NCBI GenBank assembly: GCA_001767525.1
Contig: MELF01000001.1
Coordinates: 49,346-95,011 of the forward strand
Length of the DNA: 45,666 bases
Direction: 5' to 3'
Source: Acidobacteria bacterium RIFCSPLOWO2_12_FULL_68_19
Lineage (GTDB): Bacteria; Acidobacteriota; Vicinamibacteria; Vicinamibacterales; UBA2999
A model generated the notes under the pieces. That model ran no database searches. It was given only the letters and a program-made list of their open reading frames with translations, and was not told the DNA's origin. The position numbers and the translations under genes were made by a program. The first letter of the stretch is position 1. Every line of letters begins with the position of its first letter. Shown here in pieces: positions 38,602 through 45,666 of the stretch.

Positions 38602-41136
38602 CTATGGACCGGCTTTGCCGACCCCCGTTGCTCGAAGCCGGGCCGCGATCTTCGTGAACTGCTCGAGCGCGGCTTCCAGGTCATCGGCAATCTCCGTGGC
38701 CAGGACGTCGGGCGGCGGCAGCGAGTCCGTATCCGTCAGGCTCTTGTCCCTGATCCAGAATAGATCCAGGCTCAGCTTGTCGCGCTTCACCAACTCTTCG
38801 TACGCGTAGGACCGCCAGCGGCCTTCCGGGTTCGACTCACTCCAGGTATCGGCGCGCTCGTGCAGCCGGCCCGGCTTGTAGCAGGCAACGAAGTCGTCGA
38901 AGTCCTTCCGCTGAATCGGGGACTGCTTCAGCGTGAAGTGCATATTGGTTCGAAGGTCGTACACCCACAGGCGATCGGTCCACGGCTCGGCGCGCCCTTC
39001 CTTCTTGTCGAAGAAGATCACGTTCGCCTTGACGCCCGGCGAGTACCAGATGCCGGTGGGGAGTCGCAGCAGCGTGTGCACGCGGCACTTCTGCAGGAGG
39101 TTGCGCCGCACCTTTTCGCCCGCGCCGCCCTCGAAGAGCACGTTGTCGGGGACCACCACCCCCGCACGCCCGTCGATTCTCAGCAGGGTGAAAATGTGCT
39201 GGACGAAATTGAGCTGCTTGTTGCTCGTCGACGTCCAGAAGTCTTCGCGAAAGACCTGCGCCTCCTCCTTGTCCAGCTCGCCTTCTTCGTTCACGAATAG
39301 AACGCTCTGGCTCTTGCCGAAGGGCGGGTTCGTCAGGACCATCGAGAATTCGTCCGCCCATGGCGCGAGCAGGCTATCGTGGCCGGTGTGCACGACCACT
39401 TTCGACTCTCCACCGATGCCATGGAGGTACAGGTTCATGGCGCACATCCGGCCGACCTTGGTGGAGATTTCCATCCCCTCGACCAGATCGGTCTGGAGCG
39501 CGCGCTTCTGGTCGGCGTCGAGCTCGCCGCCGAACCGATCGAGGACGTGCTGGTAGGCGTTGAACAGGAAGCCCCCGGTGCCGGCGGCGGGATCGCAGAT
39601 GCGATCGGCCGGCGTCGGCTGCATCACGTCGCAGATGGCCTGGATGACCGCTCTTGTCGTGAAGTACTGACCCGCGCCCTTGGTCGATTCGGCGGCGGAT
39701 CGCTGAAGGAGCTCTTCGTAGATGACGCCTTTCACGTCGACGGGAAGGCTGGTCCAGTCTTCCTTGTCGATCAGGTTGACGATCAACTGCTTCAGCAGCG
39801 CAGGATTCCGGATCTCGCACCGGGCGTTCTTGAAGATGACGCCGAGCATGCCGGCTCTGGCGCCGAGCCGGTCGAGGATCTTCTGGTACTGCACTTCGAG
39901 CGCGGGACCATCGAGTGTCAGCAGCGTCTTCCAGCCCAGTTCCGCGGGGACGATCGGCGCGCGGCTGTACGGCGGCTCGGTGACCTGTGTCCGAATACGG
40001 TAGACGTCGAAGTCGACGTTGACCCCGTCGGCGACCGCCTCGTCGTGGCCGTATTGCATCACGAGGTTCTGGTTGAAGAACCCGACCGTCTTTCCGGCGG
40101 GCGTCGCGGTCAGACCAATCAGGAATGCATCGAAGTAGAGGAGCACCTGACTCCACAGTTCGTAGATGGAACGGTGGCATTCGTCGACGATGATGAAGTC
40201 GAAGAACTCGGGCGGGATGCCAGGGTTGTACACGACTTCCGGCGGTGCGCCCTGCCAGGGTCTGGCCGAGTCAAAACTCGATCCTTCCTCGTCTTCCGCC
40301 TGGAAATCGGCTTCGCCCTTCAGCATGGAGTACAGCCGCTGGATCGTCGTGATGACCACCTTGGCTGCCGGGTTGATCGAATTGGTCTTGAGCCGCTGAA
40401 CCGTGTACAGCGTCGGGAACTTCCGCGGGTCGTCCGGTGGTTCGAAGTTCGCGAACTCGTCTTCGGTCTGTTTGCCGAGATTGCCACGGTCCACGAGGAA
40501 CAGGATTCGCTTGACCCCGGCGAACTCGAGCAGGCGGTAGGCAACGTTGACCGCCGTGAATGTCTTGCCCGATCCAGTCGCCATCTGCACGAGCGCCCGG
40601 GCGTCGCCCCGGGCCAGCGACGCTTCGAGGTTCCTGACGGCCTGAACCTGCACGCTCCACAAGCGCGTTTCGTCGAGCGCCGGCAGGGTCCGCAGGCGCC
40701 CGCGAAGCTGCTGATCCTGGGCGAGCCACTCCGCCAGCGTCTCCACTCGTGGAAAGCTGAACACCTGGCGGCTCCTGGGCGTCGGATCGAGGCCATTCGT
40801 GAAGTAGGTGACCGATCCATTGGTCTCGAACAGGAAAGGCAGGGGACGTGTGTGTGCCGGGAGATTCTCTGGGAGTCCCGCCGCGTACTTCGCGGACTGT
40901 GCTTCGACGCCGGTCAGCGTGCCGTGCGCCTTCGCCTCGACCGCGCCGATTGCCTTCCGGTCCACATAGAGCAGGTAATCGGCGAAGCCGAAACCCGGCT
41001 TCATCTGAAACTCACGCACGGCGATGCCCCGACCGGCGGTCAGGTCCAGCTCGTCGCGGCTCTGTACCATCCATCCCGCAGCGGAGAGGTCGGCGTCGAT
41101 TGCCCGGCGGGCCTTCTGTTCGGGAGTCTCGGGCAC
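38602..41136 (-). CDS. In-frame fusion of truncated type I HsdR and HsdM
   Basis: The protein has 844 residues from GTG at 41136. Residues 1-400 are HsdR: nuclease site GFGFADYLLYVD (Asp53) with GAVEAKA (Glu67, Lys69), Walker A ATGSGKT (186-192), DECH (318-321) and GLTATP (341-346). At about 400-416 the sequence switches to HsdM: LGARAGMLGVIFKNA, WTSLPVDVKGVIYEELLQRS, GAGQYFTTRAVI (FTPR usual), SAM site DPAAGTGG (515-522) and catalytic NPPFG (603-607). The second RecA helicase domain and C-terminus of HsdR and the N-terminal part of HsdM are missing, and no hsdS is in the window. The uninterrupted frame argues for a precise deletion. It could be a relic or a methylase with a tethered nuclease. 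Confidence 0.85.
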   Translation of the reverse strand: MPETPEQKARRAIDADLSAAGWMVQSRDELDLTAGRGIAVREFQMKPGFGFADYLLYVDRKAIGAVEAKAHGTLTGVEAQSAKYAAGLPENLPAHTRPLPFLFETNGSVTYFTNGLDPTPRSRQVFSFPRVETLAEWLAQDQQLRGRLRTLPALDETRLWSVQVQAVRNLEASLARGDARALVQMATGSGKTFTAVNVAYRLLEFAGVKRILFLVDRGNLGKQTEDEFANFEPPDDPRKFPTLYTVQRLKTNSINPAAKVVITTIQRLYSMLKGEADFQAEDEEGSSFDSARPWQGAPPEVVYNPGIPPEFFDFIIVDECHRSIYELWSQVLLYFDAFLIGLTATPAGKTVGFFNQNLVMQYGHDEAVADGVNVDFDVYRIRTQVTEPPYSRAPIVPAELGWKTLLTLDGPALEVQYQKILDRLGARAGMLGVIFKNARCEIRNPALLKQLIVNLIDKEDWTSLPVDVKGVIYEELLQRSAAESTKGAGQYFTTRAVIQAICDVMQPTPADRICDPAAGTGGFLFNAYQHVLDRFGGELDADQKRALQTDLVEGMEISTKVGRMCAMNLYLHGIGGESKVVVHTGHDSLLAPWADEFSMVLTNPPFGKSQSVLFVNEEGELDKEEAQVFREDFWTSTSNKQLNFVQHIFTLLRIDGRAGVVVPDNVLFEGGAGEKVRRNLLQKCRVHTLLRLPTGIWYSPGVKANVIFFDKKEGRAEPWTDRLWVYDLRTNMHFTLKQSPIQRKDFDDFVACYKPGRLHERADTWSESNPEGRWRSYAYEELVKRDKLSLDLFWIRDKSLTDTDSLPPPDVLATEIADDLEAALEQFTKIAARLRATGVGKAGP

Positions 41137-41221
41137 GCGGGGATATTCTTCACCATGACGCTTGACCCCTCAACCGTCAGCCGCATACAGTCTCGAATTG
41201 GCAATGGACGGAGGTACAAAT

Positions 41222-42505
41222 ATGGGTAAGCGTGCGTCATTGTTCGCTCTCGCCGCCGCCGTGCTGGTCGCCGGCTTCGTGGTCGGCTCGCAGGTGATAC
41301 CGGTCGAGGGGCAGGGGCAGGCCATCACCACGGCGGCCGTGCCGAGTGAGAAGGGCGGCCAGGACATCTTCGGCGGGTACGCCGCCGCCAACTGGCCGAA
41401 GCCGTTGACGGCGCTGCCGGGCCACGGCGACTGGACGTGGGGCGCCGGCCAGGGCGTCTTCGCCGAGAGCCCGAACCGCGTGTTGGTGCTGCAGCGGGGC
41501 GAGCTGCCGCAGATTCAGAAGCGGCCGGCGACGATCAAAGTCGCCCCGAGCATCGAATTCCCGATCGGGCGGCTGCCGGTGCGCGATGCCACCTCGGCGA
41601 GCCCGCCGGGAGCGCTCTTCAAGCCGGGCACGCGCGAGCCGGGCGACGATCTCGACACCGGCCAGCCCGGCGTCGACTGGCGCTGGGAGCACATCGTGAC
41701 CGTCTTCAACGCCCAGGGCGACCTCATCGAGGACTGGACGCAGTGGGACAAGATGTTCCGACGCCCCCACGCCATCTACATCAGTCCCTACGATCCGCAG
41801 AAGAACATCTGGATCGTGGACGATTACCGGCACGCGATCTTCAAGTTCTCGAACGACGGCAAGCGCCTGCTGCAGACGCTCGGCGAACCGAACGTGCCCG
41901 GAGACGATGACAAGCACTTCTTCCGGCCGACGTTCATCGCATGGCTGCCGAGCGGCGAGTTTTTCGTGGCCGACGGCTACACGAACACGCGCGTCGTGAA
42001 GTTCGACAAGGACGGCAAGTTCCTGATGACCTGGGGCCAGAAGGGAACGCCGCCGGAGAAGCGCCCCGGCTACTTCAACAACGTGCACGGGGTCGCCGTC
42101 GATCCCCAGACGCGCCGCGTGTTCGTCAACGACCGCCAGAACAACCGGGTGCAGGTCTTCGACGAGAACGGGAAGTACCTCGATGAGTGGTCGTTCGGGC
42201 AGCGGGGCATCTCGGACATCCATCTCTTCATCATCACGAGCGATCGCGCCCTGTGGGCGTTCGACCGCGGGACCTCGAAGATGCTGAAGTACAGCCTGGA
42301 CGGCAAGTTCCAGTACTCCTGGGGCACGTGGGGCGATTTTCCGGGCGCCTTCTGGGGCGTGCATGGTATGGCAGTCGATCGGGACGGGAACTTCTACACG
42401 GCCGCCGTCGACAGCGGCGGCGTGCAGAAGTTCACGCCGCGCCCGGGCGCCAACCCGGCGTTCCTCCTCGGCAAGCAGGTGACCCCGGGGTGGGGGACGA
42501 ACTAA
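41222..42505 (+). CDS. Secreted NHL-repeat (six-bladed propeller) protein
   Basis: The protein has 427 residues. A signal peptide is visible (ASLFALAAAVLVAGFVVGSQ). NHL-type repeats follow: PHAIYISPYDPQKNIWIVDD, YRHAIFKFSNDGKRLLQTLG, TNTRVVKFDKDGKFLMTWGQ, NNRVQVFDENGKYLDEWSFG and a final VHGMAVDRDGNFYTAAVDSG. The pattern resembles peptidylglycine alpha-amidating-lyase-like and other NHL propellers; catalytic residues for a lyase cannot be assigned with confidence. ATG at 41222 is chosen for GGAGG at 41209-41213. The first ATG, 18 nt earlier, lacks one. It is divergent from the HsdR-HsdM gene (85 bp apart). Confidence 0.8.
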   Translation: MGKRASLFALAAAVLVAGFVVGSQVIPVEGQGQAITTAAVPSEKGGQDIFGGYAAANWPKPLTALPGHGDWTWGAGQGVFAESPNRVLVLQRGELPQIQKRPATIKVAPSIEFPIGRLPVRDATSASPPGALFKPGTREPGDDLDTGQPGVDWRWEHIVTVFNAQGDLIEDWTQWDKMFRRPHAIYISPYDPQKNIWIVDDYRHAIFKFSNDGKRLLQTLGEPNVPGDDDKHFFRPTFIAWLPSGEFFVADGYTNTRVVKFDKDGKFLMTWGQKGTPPEKRPGYFNNVHGVAVDPQTRRVFVNDRQNNRVQVFDENGKYLDEWSFGQRGISDIHLFIITSDRALWAFDRGTSKMLKYSLDGKFQYSWGTWGDFPGAFWGVHGMAVDRDGNFYTAAVDSGGVQKFTPRPGANPAFLLGKQVTPGWGTN

Positions 42506-42509
42506 ACTG

Positions 42510-42602
42510 CCAACTCCCAACTCCCAACCCCCAACTCCCAAGACCCAAGACCCAACTTCCAACTCCCCCGGCAGCATGAGCCGGTTGGGAGTTGGGAGTT
42601 GG
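42510..42602. repeat. 18-bp inverted repeat of the TTGGGAG family
   Basis: CCAACTCCCAACTCCCAA (42510-42527) is perfectly complementary to TTGGGAGTTGGGAGTTGG (42585-42602). Between them lie further CCCAACTYCCAA units. The structure starts 5 nt after the NHL gene stop and ends 3 nt before the TTG start of the next gene. The right arm contains GGGAG, the only Shine-Dalgarno-like sequence for that gene. Confidence 0.85.
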
Positions 42603-42605
42603 TGA

Positions 42606-45600
42606 TTGGGAGTTTGTTTGGTTTACCTCCTCTTCTTCCTCTCGGGCCTGAGCGGCCTCGTCTACCAGGTCGTCTGGGTCCGGGTGTTCGGCAACGTCTT
42701 CGGCAACACCATCCATTCCGCGTCGATCGTCATCGCGGTCTTCATGCTGGGGCTGGGCGTCGGCAGCTACCTCGTCGGCGCCTGGGCCGATCGCCGGTAC
42801 CTCGAGCGGCCGGAGTCGCTGCTTCGCGCCTACGGCCATGTGGAGGTGGCGATTGCGGCAATGGGATTCGGTCTCGCCACGGCGCTGCCGCATCTGGGCG
42901 CGCTCTCCGCGATGGTGTCGTCCTACGTGCGCGAACCGTCCGGATGGTACGCGCTGTCAACCGGCTCGTACCTGGCGCGCGGGGGGATCGCCATCGGGCT
43001 GCTGACGCCGATCACACTGCTGATGGGCGGCACGCTGACGCTGCTCATCCGGCATCTGGTGCGGAGCGATCTCGGCATCGGCGGGTGGCGCATCGCGGAG
43101 CTGTACGGCATCAACACCGTCGGCGCCGCGGCGGGGGCGATGCTGACCGATTTCGTCCTCGTGCCGGCGTGGGGCCTCTGGTCGACGCAGATGATCGCCG
43201 TCGGGTTCAACGTGCTGGCCGGCGCAGGCGCCTGGTATCTCGCGCGCGGTGCTTCTACGGCTGCCGGGCCGGGCCTCACGCCTCGCCCGGCGGGCCGTAA
43301 AGGCCCGCCCCACAGAGGCCATGTTGCCGCGGGCCTCGATCCGGAATTCATCGCCACGAACGGCGGCCGCGCCGTCGCCCTGACGAGCCTGGCGCTCGCC
43401 ATGTCCGGCCTGGCGGCCCTTGGCATGGAGATTCTCTGGTTCCGCCATTTCACGATCCTGCTCGGCGGCTTCCGTGCCGTGTTCGCGCTGCTGCTGGCGC
43501 TCATCCTGCTCGGCATCGGCGCCGGCTCGCTCGTCGGAGGCGCCGTGTACCGCCGAACGGGACGAGCCGCCGAATGGCTCATGCTGTCGCAGGCGCTCTT
43601 CGTGGCATCGACGCTGCTCGGCTTTGCGGCCGCCGACGTCGAGCCGATCAACACCGGTATCGTGGCGGGCACGGGCGCCCTCGCCGAGCTCTGGTTCAAC
43701 GCGGGGCCGATGCTGTCGGAGGTGGCGCTTCCGGCGCTGCTCATGGGGTTTGCGTTTCCCCTCGCCAACGCGGTCATCCAGCGAACCGAGACGCGGGTGG
43801 GCCGGCGCGCCGGCACCCTCTACCTCGCCAACACCGCGGGCGCCGTGGCGGGGAGCCTGGCGGCCGGATTCCTCCTGCTGCCGGCGGCGGGCCTTCAGCT
43901 CAGCACGACGATCCTGATGGTCGTCTCGACGCTGTCGATCGTGCCGCTGTACGGTGCGGCCCGTTCTCTCGGCGGGCCACCTAGAGACGGAGACACCGAC
44001 ACCGGCGGGGCCAATCCCCGGGCCTCCACCTGGTCCGTGTCGAGGGCGCTCGCCGCCTCGCTGGTGGTCGCCTGCGCCGCGCTCGGCCTCTGGCTGCGGC
44101 TTCCCTCCGACCACGTCACCCTGCGCGCGCTCGGAACGCCGGCGGAGGACGAACGGCGGCTCGTGGTGAGCGACGGGCTGACCGAGCTCATCGCGGTGAC
44201 CGAGGCGTCCGGGAAGGGACGGACGCTCTATACGAACGGCCACGCCATGTCGTCGACGCTGCCGCTGTCGCAGCGCTACATGCGCGCGCTAGCGCACGTA
44301 CCGCTCGTCGCCATGGAGCGCCCGGAGGAGGTGCTCGTCATCGGCTTCGGCGTCGGCAACACGACCCACGCGGCCACGCTGCATCCGTCGGTGCGCCGCG
44401 TCGAGCTGGCGGACCTGTCGCGCGACATCCTGACGCATGCGTCGTATTTCAAGGACGCCAACGGCGGAGTGCTGGCCGATCCGAAGGTGGCGGTGCACAT
44501 CAACGACGGCCGGCAGCATCTGCAGATGCGGGCGCCGGGCACCTACGACCTCGTCGTGCTGGAGCCGCCCCCGATCGCGTACGCCGGTGTCGGCGCGCTC
44601 TATTCCCGCGAGTTCTACGCGCTGGCGCGCACGCGCCTCAAGCCGAACGGCTACCTCAGCCAGTGGCTGCCCGCCTATCAGGTGCCGCCCCAGACGACGC
44701 TGTCGATGGTCCGCGCCTTCGTCGACGTGTTTCCCGAGGCGGTGCTGCTCTCGGGGGCCGCCTCCGACCTGGTGCTGCTCGGCGCCGCCGGACGGATCGC
44801 CCTCGAGCCCGAACGCGTGGCCGCCGCACTGCTGGCCGCGCCGGAGGTGCGCGGCGATCTCGAGCGGGTGAGCCTCGGGCGCCTGCACGAGGTCGTCGGC
44901 ATGTTCGTCGGATCCGCGCGGACCCTGGACGAGGCGACCCGCGGCGTTCCGCCCGTCGTCGACGACCGGCCGCTGCAGGAGTACGGCGTCAGGTCGATGC
45001 TGAGCATCGGCTTCGGCGTGCCCGAGGGGATCGTCGACCTCGAGCGCGTCGCGGAGTGGTGCCCTCGCTGCTTCAGCGGAGGCCGCGCGGTGCCGGCGCT
45101 CGAGCCGCTGGATCTCTACTTCAGGCTGCTCGCGCTGGCCTACGACGCGCCGCCGGCGGAAGTGGCCGAGGCGCGCCGGCTGGCCGAGACCGCAGGGCGT
45201 CTGGTGGCGGGCAGCGCCTATCTTGGGGCGATCGTTCCCGAATCGGCCGAGACGCACAACGTGCTCGGCGTCGCGCTGGCGGAACGGGGGGAGCTCGACG
45301 CCGCCATCGCGGAGTTCCGCCGGGGGCTCGCGCTCGACGCGAGCAACGCGGCCGCGCACTGGCATCTTGGTGCGGCGCTCGCCTCGCGCGGCGACGCCGG
45401 CGAGGCGACCTCGCACCTGGCGCGGGCGGTGGAACTCGACCCGTCCAACAGCCAGGCGCACAGCGATCTCGGGCTGGTGCTCGCCGTGCAGGGGAGATTC
45501 GAGGAGGCCGTCGATCATCTGGAGCGGGCGCTCGCGCTCGATCCGCAGTCGGAGGAGGCCCGCCGCACCCTCGACGCCGTGCGGCGCCGCGCCGGCCGAC

Positions 45601-45620
45601 CCGTGTCGAGCCATAAGTAA
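42606..45620 (+). CDS. Membrane spermidine-synthase-like protein with TPR tail
   Basis: The protein has about 1004 residues. Two groups of membrane segments occupy about 1-230 and 270-520 (for example FFLSGLSGLVYQVVWVRVFG and LPALLMGFAFPLANAVIQRT), as in the fused MFS-like/spermidine synthase family. A cytoplasmic or periplasmic SAM-type domain follows at about 560-770 (VLVIGFGVGNTTHAA and HINDGRQHL, then DLVVLEPPP). TPR units occupy the last 110 residues (HNVLGVALAERGELDAAIAE, AHSDLGLVLAVQGRFEEAVD). EPPP near 670 replaces the D-P/N-P signature common in synthases. The frame opens at TTG 42606; a stop lies immediately upstream. The family N-terminus usually has a few more residues, so the 5' end may have been shortened by the inverted repeat. 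Function is unknown. Confidence 0.75.
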   Translation: MGVCLVYLLFFLSGLSGLVYQVVWVRVFGNVFGNTIHSASIVIAVFMLGLGVGSYLVGAWADRRYLERPESLLRAYGHVEVAIAAMGFGLATALPHLGALSAMVSSYVREPSGWYALSTGSYLARGGIAIGLLTPITLLMGGTLTLLIRHLVRSDLGIGGWRIAELYGINTVGAAAGAMLTDFVLVPAWGLWSTQMIAVGFNVLAGAGAWYLARGASTAAGPGLTPRPAGRKGPPHRGHVAAGLDPEFIATNGGRAVALTSLALAMSGLAALGMEILWFRHFTILLGGFRAVFALLLALILLGIGAGSLVGGAVYRRTGRAAEWLMLSQALFVASTLLGFAAADVEPINTGIVAGTGALAELWFNAGPMLSEVALPALLMGFAFPLANAVIQRTETRVGRRAGTLYLANTAGAVAGSLAAGFLLLPAAGLQLSTTILMVVSTLSIVPLYGAARSLGGPPRDGDTDTGGANPRASTWSVSRALAASLVVACAALGLWLRLPSDHVTLRALGTPAEDERRLVVSDGLTELIAVTEASGKGRTLYTNGHAMSSTLPLSQRYMRALAHVPLVAMERPEEVLVIGFGVGNTTHAATLHPSVRRVELADLSRDILTHASYFKDANGGVLADPKVAVHINDGRQHLQMRAPGTYDLVVLEPPPIAYAGVGALYSREFYALARTRLKPNGYLSQWLPAYQVPPQTTLSMVRAFVDVFPEAVLLSGAASDLVLLGAAGRIALEPERVAAALLAAPEVRGDLERVSLGRLHEVVGMFVGSARTLDEATRGVPPVVDDRPLQEYGVRSMLSIGFGVPEGIVDLERVAEWCPRCFSGGRAVPALEPLDLYFRLLALAYDAPPAEVAEARRLAETAGRLVAGSAYLGAIVPESAETHNVLGVALAERGELDAAIAEFRRGLALDASNAAAHWHLGAALASRGDAGEATSHLARAVELDPSNSQAHSDLGLVLAVQGRFEEAVDHLERALALDPQSEEARRTLDAVRRRAGRPVSSHK

Positions 45621-45665
45621 GTGTTACCGAGCGGCGCATCGTCGCGCCATTAATGGTGTTACCGA
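45621..45665 (+). repeat. Short direct repeat at the window edge
   Basis: GTGTTACCGA occurs at 45621-45630 and again at 45656-45665, giving a 35-bp period. A GGCGC/GCGCC hairpin lies between. The window ends here, so it cannot be decided whether this begins a longer array. Confidence 0.4.
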
Positions 45666-45666
45666 A

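Overview
The window is a GC-rich chromosomal segment of an environmental bacterium, most likely an Acidobacteriota member of the Vicinamibacteria type. The basis is gene content, not a search: secreted DUF6152-like and PSRC-type cytochrome c proteins, PknB kinases with PD40 repeats, Tat-exported amidohydrolases and alpha/beta hydrolases, FG-GAP and NHL propellers, and abundant short intergenic heptamer-like repeats. No rRNA gene, no intact tRNA and no CRISPR array were seen.

Left block (1-5593): a seven-bladed FG-GAP propeller protein, a DUF6152-like periplasmic protein and a di-haem PSRC-type cytochrome on the minus strand. Divergent from them are a di-haem cytochrome c and a translationally coupled secreted alpha/beta hydrolase. 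This looks like an exported redox and hydrolase cluster.

Patchwork block (about 5600-23550): the unusual part. Six copies of a short repeat plus one longer, divergent copy (A to G) lie here. Their constant 3' end reads GTTCC(TTC)TATCGTC, with TGTCGTC in copy C. Most copies sit exactly where a truncated gene begins or ends: COX2 CuA tail, SDR head, nucleotidyltransferase tail, CoxG tail, PknB-like kinase, TrmFO, TopA tail and others. Copy A follows the C-terminal remnant of an IS91-family transposase, which suggests the repeats derive from an IS91-like element end. Between them lie intact cargo genes (metalloprotease, FMN-dependent hydroxy-acid oxidase, DNA methyltransferase cassette, VapBC-like pair, several MNT-type nucleotidyltransferase pairs, a PD40/thrombospondin-3 protein).

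Middle and right (23857-37709): hflK-hflC, then a group of exported catabolic hydrolases (amidase, MBL-fold hydrolase, Tat-exported FrsA-like hydrolase, three tandem amidohydrolases, one polypeptide carrying two alpha/beta-hydrolase domains). A perfect 21-bp inverted repeat precedes the last.

Right end (37782-45620): a small defence-like locus (a TIR/deoxyribosyltransferase-like protein convergent with an in-frame HsdR-HsdM fusion), then an NHL-propeller protein and a membrane spermidine-synthase-like/TPR protein whose start lies at the edge of an 18-bp inverted repeat.
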